Shown one piece after another: positions 1 to 9,038 of a stretch of 64,000 bases of DNA (positions are counted from its first letter, which is position 1; each line of letters opens with the position of its first letter). Under the pieces are notes generated by a model. That model did not search any database and was not told the DNA's origin. It was given only the letters and a program-made list of their open reading frames with translations. The translations under genes were made by a program, and so were the position numbers. Source of the DNA: Cyanobacteria bacterium FACHB-471 (lineage in GTDB: Bacteria; Cyanobacteriota; Cyanobacteriia; Elainellales; Elainellaceae); NCBI GenBank assembly GCA_014695345.1, contig JACJOC010000058.1, positions 372,001 through 436,000 of the forward strand, written 5' to 3'.

Positions 1-30
1 GAATTAGGGGGGATGCGTCGCCCCTAATTC
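1..30. repeat. Short palindrome at window edge
   Basis: GAATTAGGGG (1-10) and CCCCTAATTC (21-30) are perfect 10-bp inverted arms around a 10-base loop. The gene it belongs to lies outside the window. It could be a terminator or a member of a cyanobacterial palindromic repeat family; a related TTAGGGGG stretch occurs near 1787. The rest of 31-137 shows no clear element, and the next gene has no obvious ribosome binding site. Confidence 0.55.
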
Positions 31-137
31 GCCTGTAGATTATGGAGCGATCGCTATCAGTCCACAAGACGCGATTTATTTCGTTTCTCCAAGAAGACTA
101 CCCTCAATCCCCAACCCCTACTCCCTAACAACCGCCT

Positions 138-1172
138 ATGCCCCTAGAAGCTGACTTCACTGCTCAACTCCGATCTGCGGCCGATCGGCTTTGGCAACTT
201 TTAGAGAATTTTGGGCGATCGCAAGTCCTGGTAGTCGGCGATCTCACCCTGGATGAGTTTCTAACAGGACAAGTTGAGCGAGTTTCGCGGGAAGCTCCCG
301 TGCTGATCCTGCGGCATGAGACGACGCGGCAGGTACCGGGTGGGGGAGCCAACGCAGTTTACAATTTGGCGAAGCTAGGAGCGCAAGTCAAGGCTGTTGG
401 GCTGGTCGGGAAAGATGACCAGGGAAATGCGCTAAGGCAAATTTTTGAAGCAGCAGGAATTGATACGCAAGGAATTTTGGTCGATCGGGATCGACCCACC
501 GTGACCAAAACTCGCATCTCTGGTCATGCTCGCCAATCCGTAACCCAGCAGATCGTGCGAATCGATCGCAAATCAGATAGCTTGCCCGATCTCAGCCTGC
601 AACTTCAGCTAGCAGAATACATTCAACAGCAGGCAAAGGATGCTCAGGCTGTAGTCTGTTCCGATTATGGAGATGGCGGACTAACTCAACCTGTAATTGA
701 GGCAGCTCTGTCTCATACTCAAACTGTGGTAGATGCTCAAACTGAATTGCATCGCTACGCTGGAGCCTTTTTGTTTACGCCAAACTTGCCGGAAGCAGAA
801 CTCGCGGTGGGATATGCGATCGCCTCTCCTGAAGCACTCGAACGAGCCGGACGTGACCTCTTAGCGCTAACTCAGGCACAGCATGTCCTAATTACCAGAG
901 GCGAGGAGGGAATGAGCCTGTTTGACCGCAATGGCAACCATTCCGTGATCCCCGCGTTTAATCGCACCGAAGTATTTGATGTTACAGGTGCAGGCGATAC
1001 AGTGGCGGCAGCGCTCACGATTGCTCTGACAGTCGGCGCGTCTGCCTGGGAAGCAGCGGTTTTGGGCAACCTGGCAGCCAGTATTGTGGTGCGGCAGTTT
1101 GGCACTGCTACGACTACAGTTGAGGAGATGAAAGCTGCACTACAAGACTTGCTGGATGAGATGCCTAACTAA
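138..1172 (+). CDS. PfkB-family sugar kinase (HldE/RfaE domain-I-like)
   Basis: This 344-residue protein belongs to the ribokinase/PfkB fold. The N-terminal third carries VVGDLTLDEF and a glycine-rich sugar-binding segment, VPGGGANAVYNLAKLG (about residues 68-83). The C-terminal signature DVTGAGDTVAAAL (about 284-296) supplies the anion hole and the catalytic Asp of GAGD. The SREAPV/GGGANA/DYGDGGL pattern resembles the kinase half of HldE (D-glycero-beta-D-manno-heptose 7-phosphate kinase). That would place it in ADP-heptose supply, but no nucleotidyltransferase half is present and the substrate is not proven. The ATG at 138 gives the full-length fold. The neighbour at 1196 is convergent, so no operon is evident on the right. 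Confidence 0.85.
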   Translation: MPLEADFTAQLRSAADRLWQLLENFGRSQVLVVGDLTLDEFLTGQVERVSREAPVLILRHETTRQVPGGGANAVYNLAKLGAQVKAVGLVGKDDQGNALRQIFEAAGIDTQGILVDRDRPTVTKTRISGHARQSVTQQIVRIDRKSDSLPDLSLQLQLAEYIQQQAKDAQAVVCSDYGDGGLTQPVIEAALSHTQTVVDAQTELHRYAGAFLFTPNLPEAELAVGYAIASPEALERAGRDLLALTQAQHVLITRGEEGMSLFDRNGNHSVIPAFNRTEVFDVTGAGDTVAAALTIALTVGASAWEAAVLGNLAASIVVRQFGTATTTVEEMKAALQDLLDEMPN

Positions 1173-1195
1173 AAATTTCTGCAAACCGCATCGCT

Positions 1196-1711
1196 TCAAA
1201 ATGCCTGTACTTGTGGCCAGGTTGAGACAAGGAAGACCACGACGACAGCGATCGCCAGCACGCCCTGAATCAAGTTACCAATCAGCGAGCCGACGACGAT
1301 GCCAACTCCGGCTTTGACTGCCAGGTTCAGGTCTTTTCGATAGAGATATTCACCGATGATGGCTCCGGCTAGTGGACCAATCAGAATTCCCAACAGTGGG
1401 CCGCCAAACGGCAACGCTGGAAGCAGTCCAAAGAAGCCCAGGAACAAGCCCACGATCGCTCCAATTTGTCCCCACTTGCTCGCTCCTGCTTTTTTTGCGC
1501 CCCAGTAGGTTGCCAGCAGGTCAACGCCAATGCTGAGCAGCAGCACTGTAATCGCGACGGCAATGGGAATCCAGAGTCCTGTAAATCCTTGAGCGAAGCC
1601 CCAGATGGCGATCGCCACTACAATCAGGCTAGTTCCAGGAATGCCAGGAACCACCGCCCCAATCACACCGACAACCATTAGCGCGACCAACGACCAGTAC
1701 AGAACTGCCAT
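1196..1711 (-). CDS. DUF456 family membrane protein
   Basis: About 171 residues, almost entirely hydrophobic, with glycine-rich membrane segments: an N-terminal helix with GAVVPGIPGTSLIV, then a VGLFLGFFGLLPALPFGGPLLGI segment containing the family's repeated LP.PGP-like loops, and C-terminal helices. This matches the DUF456 family of small glycine-zipper inner-membrane proteins of unknown role. The ATG at 1711 is preferred over a TTG six bases upstream, because GAGGAG lies nine bases before that ATG. It is convergent with the PfkB gene with only 23 bases between them. No function can be assigned. Confidence 0.8.
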   Translation of the reverse strand: MAVLYWSLVALMVVGVIGAVVPGIPGTSLIVVAIAIWGFAQGFTGLWIPIAVAITVLLLSIGVDLLATYWGAKKAGASKWGQIGAIVGLFLGFFGLLPALPFGGPLLGILIGPLAGAIIGEYLYRKDLNLAVKAGVGIVVGSLIGNLIQGVLAIAVVVVFLVSTWPQVQAF

Positions 1712-1801
1712 TAACAATATCTCCTCACTGTGGGTTTGATTGAGTTGAACTTTGGTTAGGAGCGCAACGATGCAGACAAGAATTTAATTAGGGGGTTTGG
1801 G

Positions 1802-1829
1802 GTAAGGGCGATTCGCGATTCGCCCCTAC
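1802..1829. repeat. Cyanobacterial palindromic repeat (TAAGGGCG...CGCCCCTA)
   Basis: GTAAGGGCGA (1802-1811) and TCGCCCCTAC (1820-1829) form inverted arms with one G-T mismatch, around an ATTCGCGA-type centre. Similar palindromes are widespread between genes in cyanobacterial genomes. It lies between two minus-strand genes and could act as a transcript-end or processing hairpin. Confidence 0.6.
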
Positions 1830-1882
1830 AAGCGGGTTGAACTTCCACAATCGCGTCTGGATAAGAAGGAATGACGAAGTTA

Positions 1883-2545
1883 CTAGGCTTCAGAGGATAC
1901 TAACGGAGATCGGCTTAGAGTATCTGCCAGCTTATCGGCGATTCCAGCGATCCAGGTTTCGTCTTGCTGCGTGTAGCTTCTGGGGGCATTAGCTGCCAAA
2001 ATCAGCGCCCCTTCGCTGCCCATGGGCTGACAAATCACTCCTTGAGTATTCTCTGGCAAATAGTCAAATTCGACTCGCCCCGGATAGATTTTGAGGTTCA
2101 CCAGGTATACAGGCTTTTGTTTTTCCAACACTCGCTTCAGGATGTCTCCTGGCTTAACCGCTGAGTTGGGAGCCAAGATACCACGTCGCAGCAGCACTCG
2201 CCCCTGATAATAGACCACGAGCGATCGCGTCACGGTATTGGTCAACAGCAGGTGCGAAGCCCAGGCTAATTCTGTTTTGACGGGATCTGGCAAATCTGGC
2301 GCTAACTCAAAGCCTTCTTCGCCAATTAGCTCAACGGCTTCGGGCGATCGCGGCTGCACCTGTTGCCACAGCAAGCCCGTTAGAATCAGTAGGGCACTAA
2401 CGATGATCCCCAACGCATCCGATCGCGCCTGAAAACCACTCGGAGCCGGGGTCAGCAGGCGATTGATCATCAGTAGCGTACCTGCCAAAACACCTACCAC
2501 AATGGGCAACTGCCGCAATACTTGATTTTGGTCAGGTCTAGCCAT
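1883..2545 (-). CDS. Cofactor assembly of complex C subunit B (CCB2/CCB4-like)
   Basis: The 220-residue protein has two N-terminal membrane segments (about 12-30 and 45-62) separated by LLTPAPSGFQARSDALG, followed by a soluble domain beginning near EEGFELAPDLPD. This layout and the GFQARSD.LG segment fit the CCB/CcbB proteins that help attach heme c-i covalently to cytochrome b6 of the b6f complex. The soluble part (WASHLLLTNTVTRSLVVYYQG...) resembles the GAF-like fold described for the family. It starts at an ATG. It would act at the thylakoid membrane. The assignment rests on overall layout and partial motif memory, not on a single catalytic signature. Confidence 0.7.
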   Translation of the reverse strand: MARPDQNQVLRQLPIVVGVLAGTLLMINRLLTPAPSGFQARSDALGIIVSALLILTGLLWQQVQPRSPEAVELIGEEGFELAPDLPDPVKTELAWASHLLLTNTVTRSLVVYYQGRVLLRRGILAPNSAVKPGDILKRVLEKQKPVYLVNLKIYPGRVEFDYLPENTQGVICQPMGSEGALILAANAPRSYTQQDETWIAGIADKLADTLSRSPLVSSEA

Positions 2546-2664
2546 AGATTAGGTCTGGCTGATAGTAAAAACTAAAGCTAATCAAAACTGGAACAAACGC
2601 CTCAGAAGTTAAGTCCATTCCCATTTTATCGGGTTTACTCCAAGTCCTTGAAGGAAGACGACGC

Positions 2665-3981
2665 GTGCTAGAGCTGTTGATCTCAAACTTTTTCTCAACG
2701 TGGCTGAATACGGCTGAAATTCAGACTCTCAAGTCAGCTAATTGGTCAACCTGGTTAGATGCGATCCAGGTGCAGGTTTTACTTCAACCTGAATTTGCAC
2801 TAGATCCAAGAGCTGAGTCTGTCGTACAGCAGCATCTTGCTCAACTGACTCAGCAGGATTTACCCGCGACGGAGCAGGGAGTATGGATTCAGGAAGGAAA
2901 CCAAGTTCTGGCAGAAAATCAGGGAAACGTTCCCCTACCTGCTGCCTCGCTGACGAAGATTGCAACAACTCTCGCGGCGCTTTTAACCTGGGAACCCGAT
3001 CATCAGTTTGAAACGCTGGTTAGCACCACGGGACCAGTTGAAGCAGGAACTTTGCAGGGGGATTTGATCGTACAAGGTAGCGGCGATCCGCTGTTTGTGT
3101 GGGAAGAAGCGATCGCCCTCGGTAATGCTTTAAATCAAGCAGGTATCAACCGCATTTCCGGAAATCTGGTGATCACAGGCAATTTTGCCATGAATTACGA
3201 AACCGATCCCGTGACGGCCGGAAACTTTTTGCGGCAAGGCATCAATTCCACGCTCTGGTCTGGCGAGGTCGAAAATCAATATCGAATGCTGCCGTCTAAC
3301 ACTCCTCGCCCTCAAGTCGTTGTTGCAGGCTCAGTGCAAGCTGCCCCGTTGGAACAGGTTAACAGCCGCAGTCCCCAACCCCTCATTCGGCACAGCTCAT
3401 TGCCACTGTCTCAGATCCTCAAGGCAATGAACATTTACAGCAACAACGTTATGTCTGAAATGTTGGCAAACTCTTTGGGTGGGGCTGAGAAAGTAGCGCA
3501 ACTCTGTGCCGACACCGCAAATGTGCCAATTGAAGAAATTCAGCTCATCAACGGCTCTGGGCTGGGCGTTGAAAATCGGATTTCTCCACGGGCAGTTGTT
3601 GCGATGCTGACAGCGATTCAGCGCAACTTGCAGCCCAAAAGCCTAAATGTAGCTGACTTGTTTCCTGTGATTGGGCGCGATCGCGGCACCCTGGCAGGTC
3701 GCCGCATTCCCATTTCTTCGGCAGTCAAAACAGGCACGCTAGCAGACGTTAGCTCTTTGGCAGGGGCAATCTCAACTCGCGATCGCGGCTTAGTCTGGTT
3801 TGCCATCATCAACCGAGGCTGGAATCTCGACGAACTCCGCAATCAGCAAGACGTTCTGCTGCAAAACCTGACTACTCAATGGGGTGCACAATCCACAATC
3901 CCTCCCACGCTCACCCCCGGTGAACTCAGCCGTCTGGAGAGCAATCAGCTAGGAGCCTCTAGCCGCAACGAGATTTTGTGA
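2665..3981 (+). CDS. dacB: D-alanyl-D-alanine carboxypeptidase/endopeptidase (PBP4, peptidase S13)
   Basis: The 438-residue protein has the three penicillin-binding motifs in order: SLTK (S95-K98, nucleophile Ser and general-base Lys), SNN near residue 262 in MNIYSNNVMSEML, and KTGT near residue 355. ITGNLVITGNF and the long insert between motifs one and two are typical of DacB/PBP4. The role is cleavage of D-Ala-D-Ala peptides and cross-links in periplasmic peptidoglycan. The start is GTG at 2665 with AAGGA upstream. There is no convincing cleavable signal peptide at this start, which is odd for a periplasmic enzyme; export may use an uncleaved or atypical N-terminus. Confidence 0.9.
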   Translation: MLELLISNFFSTWLNTAEIQTLKSANWSTWLDAIQVQVLLQPEFALDPRAESVVQQHLAQLTQQDLPATEQGVWIQEGNQVLAENQGNVPLPAASLTKIATTLAALLTWEPDHQFETLVSTTGPVEAGTLQGDLIVQGSGDPLFVWEEAIALGNALNQAGINRISGNLVITGNFAMNYETDPVTAGNFLRQGINSTLWSGEVENQYRMLPSNTPRPQVVVAGSVQAAPLEQVNSRSPQPLIRHSSLPLSQILKAMNIYSNNVMSEMLANSLGGAEKVAQLCADTANVPIEEIQLINGSGLGVENRISPRAVVAMLTAIQRNLQPKSLNVADLFPVIGRDRGTLAGRRIPISSAVKTGTLADVSSLAGAISTRDRGLVWFAIINRGWNLDELRNQQDVLLQNLTTQWGAQSTIPPTLTPGELSRLESNQLGASSRNEIL

Positions 3982-3999
3982 TCGATAAACCTCGACCTC

Positions 4000-4842
4000 T
4001 TATCTTTCACCTGAACACCACTGCTCTAAAGCAATTTTTGAAGCTGCTTTGACGATTGGGGAGAAGTCACAGTAGTAAAGAGCTGAGCATGAGAAAAAAT
4101 TGATTTCGAGTACATAAGCTGATCCTTTTGACCAGCAAAGATCAAGAACCCAAATTGAATCGGGTTGCCATTCCTGCTGAGCGATCGCCACTGCTAAATC
4201 ATGAATTGACTCAGGCATTCCAAACTGATAGTAAGGTTTGCCAAACTGCCTGTATTGGGAAGCACTAAGAATTTGCCCTTCAGCAATGAAAACTCTCCAT
4301 TCAGCTTCAACTTGTTGTTCTGGTGCAAGAACGACTGGCAGTTCTAAATCAGCCAAATAGTGACGATCGCAGAAGTTTTGTAAATCAGCCAGTTCAGTGT
4401 AGGAGTAAACGCTACCTGGGAAAGGCTTCAGTGGGCTATCGGGACGGACAAACAAGCGACGAGCAGAGTGATCTGGAAATAGTGAATCTGGATCAAGCGC
4501 GATTCGTTGAGAAGCTTCTCTTAACGGTAGAATGTAATGCTGTAAATTGAATAACCACTTATTTAGATAAGGGTAGTAATGGGAGCAAAAATAGTTTTGT
4601 ATTGTACCTATCACACCAGGAACCCAGCTTTTCTCAGCTTGCGTTTGCTGTTTTAGAATCTGCTCCGCGATATGTAGCGATCCGTAGAAGAGAATGCATT
4701 CGTCTTCATGAAAGAACGATTTGTAATCCGTGTTGCCTTTGATATAGTCAACCGCTTTTGCTTGATGTCCCTGAGACTGAATCTCGTCGATTAGAGGGGC
4801 GATCGCACTTCCAAAAACTCCATCTTCTATAATCCAGTTCAT
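4000..4842 (-). CDS. ATP-grasp domain protein (DUF4343-like)
   Basis: About 280 residues from the ATG at 4842; a TTG at 4896 would add 18 residues but is a weaker start. It begins MNWIIEDGVF and has the ATP-grasp-like features RLFVRPDSPLKPFPGSVYS (nucleotide-binding lysine region), EWRVFIAEGQILSASQYR, and a C-terminal VLDLCWSKGSAYVLEINFF, where D, E and N are the expected Mg-ATP ligands. This matches the DUF4343 group of ATP-grasp ligases, whose substrate is unknown. It is divergent from the DUF5996 gene at 4918, so a short shared promoter region of about 75 bases lies between them. Confidence 0.75.
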   Translation of the reverse strand: MNWIIEDGVFGSAIAPLIDEIQSQGHQAKAVDYIKGNTDYKSFFHEDECILFYGSLHIAEQILKQQTQAEKSWVPGVIGTIQNYFCSHYYPYLNKWLFNLQHYILPLREASQRIALDPDSLFPDHSARRLFVRPDSPLKPFPGSVYSYTELADLQNFCDRHYLADLELPVVLAPEQQVEAEWRVFIAEGQILSASQYRQFGKPYYQFGMPESIHDLAVAIAQQEWQPDSIWVLDLCWSKGSAYVLEINFFSCSALYYCDFSPIVKAASKIALEQWCSGER

Positions 4843-4917
4843 TGATGTAATAGTCTTAAGAAGAGTTTCAGTGTTTCCAAGTCTAGTTTCTTCCAATTCC
4901 TCTATATCTGAAATTGT

Positions 4918-5829
4918 ATGTCTGACCTTTGGCCTAGTTTGGCTCTTGATGCTTGGCAGGACACCTACACGACCTTACACATGTGGACTCAGGTTGTAGG
5001 CAAGATCCGGTTGGTGCAGACCCCCTGGATTAACCATTCCTGGCACGTCCCGCTGTATTTGACAGCCCGGGGACTGACGACCGCAACGATTCCTTACGGT
5101 AGCCGTGTTTTTCAAATTGACTTTGATTTCATCGACCATCAACTGCAAATCAGCACCAGCGAAGGACAGCAGCGAATTGTTGAATTAGCTCCTCGCTCTG
5201 TTGCAGACTTTTACCGAGCAGTGATGCAGGCTTTGGCTGACCTTGATATTTCCATCAAGATCAATACCAGTCCGAATGAAGTCACTGATCCCATTCCTTT
5301 TGAACAGGACGAAATTCACAAGTCCTATGATGCAGAATATGCCAATCGTTTCTGGCGAGTTTTGCTACAGAGTGAGCGTGTCTTGCGTGAGTTTCGCTCT
5401 CATTTTGCGGGTAAAGTCAGCCCTGTACATTTCTTTTGGGGCAGCTTTGACATGGCAGTAACACGCTTTTCAGGGCGCTCTGCACCAGAGCATCCGGGTG
5501 GTGTTCCTCACTTACCCAATGCTGTTGCTAAAGAAGCCTATTCTCAGGAAGTGAGTAGCGCTGGATTTTGGCCGGGTGCAGGATTGGGCTATCCTGCGTT
5601 TTATTCTTACGCTTATCCTGCTCCTGATGGGTTTGGGAAGGCACCCGTTCAGCCTGAGTCGGCCTTTTTCCATGAGGGGCTGGGAGAATTTGTTTTGCCG
5701 CTTGATGCCGTACGCGAGGCTAACGACCCCGATCGCGCACTGATGGCGTTTCTCCAAAGCACTTACAGCGCAGCAGCAACCTTAGCAAACTGGGATCAGG
5801 ATGCTCTCAAGCAAACCTGGTTCAAGTAG
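4918..5829 (+). CDS. DUF5996 family protein
   Basis: The 303-residue soluble protein opens with WPSLALDAWQDTYTTLHMWTQVVGKIRL, a characteristic opening of DUF5996. It continues with HSWHVPLYLTARGLTT and HFFWGSFDMAVTRFSGR, and ends in a conserved FWPGAG...YSYAYPAP segment. All these blocks are seen in the family across bacteria, but no biochemical role is established. The start ATG lies shortly after the divergent ATP-grasp gene, suggesting possible co-regulation. No membrane segment or signal peptide is visible. I cannot propose a reaction. Confidence 0.85.
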   Translation: MSDLWPSLALDAWQDTYTTLHMWTQVVGKIRLVQTPWINHSWHVPLYLTARGLTTATIPYGSRVFQIDFDFIDHQLQISTSEGQQRIVELAPRSVADFYRAVMQALADLDISIKINTSPNEVTDPIPFEQDEIHKSYDAEYANRFWRVLLQSERVLREFRSHFAGKVSPVHFFWGSFDMAVTRFSGRSAPEHPGGVPHLPNAVAKEAYSQEVSSAGFWPGAGLGYPAFYSYAYPAPDGFGKAPVQPESAFFHEGLGEFVLPLDAVREANDPDRALMAFLQSTYSAAATLANWDQDALKQTWFK

Positions 5830-5933
5830 CAGCAGTACAGTATTAGGGCGATCGCCACCTAACTTTACCTATATCCATTTATACTTGTTTGCGTGTAGAA
5901 TTACGGTCTACTCAAATTTTGCTGTAGGGTGTC

Positions 5934-6773
5934 ATGCCGCAATCAAAATGGCAAAATCTGCTGATTGGAGAACTCAGTTGGAAAAGGCTGGGGCGATCAC
6001 TGGTCTTCATTTACACCTTTTTTATGGTGTATGTCTTTTTTGTGGCAGATAGAATGATTTTCTTGCCTCAGCCTGCCAGCTATCAAGACACAGAAAATAT
6101 TCTAAAACTGCCCGTCAGTGACAGTGAGAAGATTTCAGCCACATACCTGCCTAACCCAGAAGCAGATTACACCTTGCTCTACATTCACGGTAATGCGGAA
6201 GACCTGGGAGACATCCAGCCGGTGTTAATTCGCTTGCAGAGCTGGGGATTTGGCGTTTTTGCGTATGACTATCGCGGCTATGGCACCAGTGACGGCAAAC
6301 CCAGCGAACGCAATGCCTATGAAGAGGCTGAAACGGCTTATCAGTATCTCACCCAGCAGCTTGGGGTCTCTCCTGACAAAGTTATCCTTTATGGGCGATC
6401 GGTGGGAGGAGGGTCAGCCGTTGAGCTGGCGACTCGCCATTCGGTAGCCGGACTGATTTTGGAGAGTACGTTCACCTCTGCGTTTCGAGTAGTGGTGCCT
6501 ATTCCCATCCTGCCGTTTGACAAATTTCCTAGTGTGCAAAGGATTGCTCAGGTCGATTGCCCTGTACTGGTGATGCACGGCGAGGCAGATGCAGATATTC
6601 CGGTAGAGCATGGGCGAAGTCTGTACGACGCCGCACCCGAACCAAAGCTTTCACTGTGGGTAGAGGGCGCAGGGCACAATGATTTCACTTGGGTTGCTGA
6701 GGAGCAGCATCAAGCAGCTTTGGTAGAGTTTCAGCGGCTGATTGAGCAATCCACTTCACTGAGCCGTCCCTAA
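5934..6773 (+). CDS. Membrane-anchored alpha/beta hydrolase
   Basis: The 279-residue protein has one N-terminal membrane helix (about 19-38, FIYTFFMVYVFFVADRM), then an alpha/beta-hydrolase core. The oxyanion region is YIHGNAEDLG, the nucleophile elbow is GRSVGGGSA, the acid lies in VMHGEADADIPVEHG, and the catalytic His is in EGAGHNDF. It belongs to the BEM46/ABHD-like branch of serine hydrolases facing the membrane surface. The substrate is unknown and may be lipid or peptide. The ATG at 5934 includes the anchor. It sits between the DUF5996 gene and thioredoxin on the same strand. Confidence 0.88.
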   Translation: MPQSKWQNLLIGELSWKRLGRSLVFIYTFFMVYVFFVADRMIFLPQPASYQDTENILKLPVSDSEKISATYLPNPEADYTLLYIHGNAEDLGDIQPVLIRLQSWGFGVFAYDYRGYGTSDGKPSERNAYEEAETAYQYLTQQLGVSPDKVILYGRSVGGGSAVELATRHSVAGLILESTFTSAFRVVVPIPILPFDKFPSVQRIAQVDCPVLVMHGEADADIPVEHGRSLYDAAPEPKLSLWVEGAGHNDFTWVAEEQHQAALVEFQRLIEQSTSLSRP

Positions 6774-6854
6774 ACGTGGGATAGTGAAGGGGACTTGACC
6801 GTTTGTGCAGTCTACAACTGCTTTAGCGATCGCCCCAACTCAGAGGACACAATC

Positions 6855-7175
6855 ATGGGAACCGCCGCTTATATTCAGGACAGTGACTTTGACACACTGC
6901 TGGCTGACGAGAAGCTGGTAGTCGTTGACTGCACGGCTAGCTGGTGTGGTCCCTGCCGTAAAATTGCCCCTTTGATCGATCAGTTGGCTGAAGAGTATGA
7001 CGGACGGGCAAAGGTTGTAAAGCTTGATTTAGACCAGAACAAAGAAACTGCTAAGAAGTACAGCATTCGCAGCATCCCGGCCGTTATGGTCTTTAAAGAT
7101 GGCGAACTGGTAGAAAACCTGGTCGGCGTTGCCCCCTACGAGACATTCACGACTGCGGTTGAGAAGTATCTTTAG
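6855..7175 (+). CDS. trxA: Thioredoxin
   Basis: This 106-residue protein has the complete thioredoxin fold and the redox motif WCGPC inside VVDCTASWCGPCRKIAPLID. The conserved cis-Pro lies in IRSIPAVMVFKDGE. It reduces disulfides in the cytoplasm, including those of Calvin-cycle and redox-regulated enzymes. The ATG at 6855 (MGTAAYIQD) is chosen over an upstream alternative at 6795, because it gives the normal length and the extension looks non-coding. The C-terminus is three bases from the convergent Uma2 gene. Confidence 0.95.
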   Translation: MGTAAYIQDSDFDTLLADEKLVVVDCTASWCGPCRKIAPLIDQLAEEYDGRAKVVKLDLDQNKETAKKYSIRSIPAVMVFKDGELVENLVGVAPYETFTTAVEKYL

Positions 7176-7176
7176 T

Positions 7177-7890
7177 CTAAAGTGCTGATTCCGAGTCGAG
7201 ATCGGCATCTGGATCAATCCCAAGCGATCGCAATCTTTGCTTCAACTGCTCAACCTGCAAGGCAGCTTGCTCAGCCCGTTCTTCGGCTTGCTGTCTAGCT
7301 AGCGTTTCTGCTTGTAAGGCTTCGGCCAATTCACCAGGAATCAGCAGTTTCTTGCCTGTGTCCTCCCGATAAAAAGCGAGCAATTGCCCATCAACTTCTA
7401 CGCGAAGCTGTAGTGGTTCGCTGCGACCATCGGTGATCGGCTCATATTGCTCTCCCCGCAGGCGATAGCCCTGCAACTGCTGTTTGATCCACTCGCCCTT
7501 CGGATCAAACAGCCAGTATTCTTGCACGCCCAACTGTTCGTATAGCGTTTTCTTGAAGTGCTGATCCTGATTTTGAGTGCCCTTGGAAGTCATTTCAAAG
7601 ATGACAAATGGCACCTGTCCTTCTTCCCAGGTCTTGTAGTTGTCCCGCCCACCCGGAGCAACGTCAAAAATTACCATTACATCAGGCGCAACCCGCAGTT
7701 TAGGAAAACCCTGAGCATAGTAAAGAAACTGATTTCCTAATACTGTTGCCTGACGACCCTCGAGGTATTGTCTGAGAACTTCTAGCGTGACCAGCAGAGC
7801 ATAGAAATGAATGTAAGTTTCTGCCACAGGTTCACCGTCGGAACTGGGATAAAAAATTTGAGCTGGTTGGGTGGTGGGGGCGATCGCCAT
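7177..7890 (-). CDS. Uma2 family (DUF820) restriction-endonuclease-fold protein
   Basis: The 237-residue protein shows the Uma2 pattern: a PDVMVIFDV segment with the nuclease-fold Asp, WEEGQVPFVIFEMTSKGT with the Glu-X-Lys-like positions, and KKTLYEQLGVQEYWLFDP. The family has a PD-(D/E)XK fold and is hugely expanded in cyanobacteria; its function is unknown. The last 50 residues (AEALQAETLARQQAEERAEQAALQ...) form an Ala/Glu/Gln-rich coiled coil, common in this family. It is convergent with trxA. Its start codon is embedded in a HIP1 site. Confidence 0.88.
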   Translation of the reverse strand: MAIAPTTQPAQIFYPSSDGEPVAETYIHFYALLVTLEVLRQYLEGRQATVLGNQFLYYAQGFPKLRVAPDVMVIFDVAPGGRDNYKTWEEGQVPFVIFEMTSKGTQNQDQHFKKTLYEQLGVQEYWLFDPKGEWIKQQLQGYRLRGEQYEPITDGRSEPLQLRVEVDGQLLAFYREDTGKKLLIPGELAEALQAETLARQQAEERAEQAALQVEQLKQRLRSLGIDPDADLDSESAL

Positions 7891-8056
7891 ACGGCACAGG
7901 CAACAAAAGGTGCAATTTCATCTTAAGCCAACTCAAAATTCAAAACTCAAAACTGTTCATCCCAAAGTTCGCTGTTAAGTCTAGGGTAGAGATAGATTAA
8001 ACAGCGTTAGGCAAAGCTTTAGAATTTTGGCAGGAAAAGAACTCAGGAATTTGGGC

Positions 8057-9025
8057 ATGGATATTAGAGATGGATTTGTGGGAGCAGTTGGTAACACACC
8101 ACTCATTCGGCTGCACAGCTTTAGCGAAGAAACGGGATGCGAAATCCTGGGGAAAGCCGAGTTCCTCAATCCGGGTGGGTCGATTAAAGATCGGGCAGCT
8201 CTGTTCATCATTCAGGATGCGGAAGAGCGAGGCTTGTTGAAACCAGGCGGCACCGTTGTAGAAGGCACTGCGGGTAATACGGGCATTGGGCTAGCACACA
8301 TTTGCAACGCCAAAGGTTACAAGTGTCTGATCGTAATTCCTGATACGCAGTCGCAGGAAAAGATCGATATGTTGAGAACACTAGGTGCAGAGGTGCGAAC
8401 CGTTCCAGCAGTACCTTATCGTGACCCGAACAACTATGTGAAACTCTCTGGCAGGTTAGCAGCAGAGATGGAAAACGCAATCTGGGCAAACCAATTTGAC
8501 AATCTGGCAAATCGGCGATCGCACTACGAAACCACTGGTCCCGAAATCTGGCAGCAAACCAACGGCAAAATTGATGCCTGGACTTGCGCGACTGGCACAG
8601 GCGGCACCTATGCCGGAGTTTCAATGTTTCTCAAAGAAAAGAATCCAGAGATTAAGTGCGTCTTAGCAGACCCAATGGGCAGCGGACTGTACAGCTATGC
8701 CAAAAAGGGTGAAATCAAAATCGAAGGAAGCTCCGTCACTGAAGGAATTGGCAACAGTCGCGTCACCGCCAATATGGAAGGCGCGCCGATTGATGACGCA
8801 ATTCAGATTCACGATCCGGAAGCACTAAGCGTGATCTATCAGCTTTTGGAGAAAGACGGCTTATTCATGGGGGGCTCAGTTGGCATCAATGTTGCCGCAG
8901 CAGTGGCGATCGCCAAACAACTTGGCCCAGGTCACACAATTGTCACCGTTCTTTGTGATGGCGGTAACCGCTATCAATCCCGCTTGTTTAACCCAGAATG
9001 GCTAGCATCGAAGGGGTTGGCATGA
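8057..9025 (+). CDS. PLP-dependent cysteine synthase-like enzyme
   Basis: From the ATG at 8057 the protein is 322 residues. It has GAVGNTPLIRL, then NPGGSIKDRAAL with the PLP-binding Lys, EGTAGNTGIGLA (substrate loop), CATGTGGTYAGVS (phosphate-binding glycines) and VLCDGGNRYQSRLFN. These are hallmarks of O-acetylserine sulfhydrylase / cystathionine beta-synthase type II-fold enzymes. The EGTAGNTG loop differs from the EPTSGNTG of classical CysK, so the preferred substrate could differ and I give no symbol. A TTG ten codons upstream is less likely. The 2Fe-2S protein follows after 13 bases and is probably cotranscribed. Confidence 0.9.
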   Translation: MDIRDGFVGAVGNTPLIRLHSFSEETGCEILGKAEFLNPGGSIKDRAALFIIQDAEERGLLKPGGTVVEGTAGNTGIGLAHICNAKGYKCLIVIPDTQSQEKIDMLRTLGAEVRTVPAVPYRDPNNYVKLSGRLAAEMENAIWANQFDNLANRRSHYETTGPEIWQQTNGKIDAWTCATGTGGTYAGVSMFLKEKNPEIKCVLADPMGSGLYSYAKKGEIKIEGSSVTEGIGNSRVTANMEGAPIDDAIQIHDPEALSVIYQLLEKDGLFMGGSVGINVAAAVAIAKQLGPGHTIVTVLCDGGNRYQSRLFNPEWLASKGLA

Positions 9026-9038
9026 TGAGGTTGGAGTT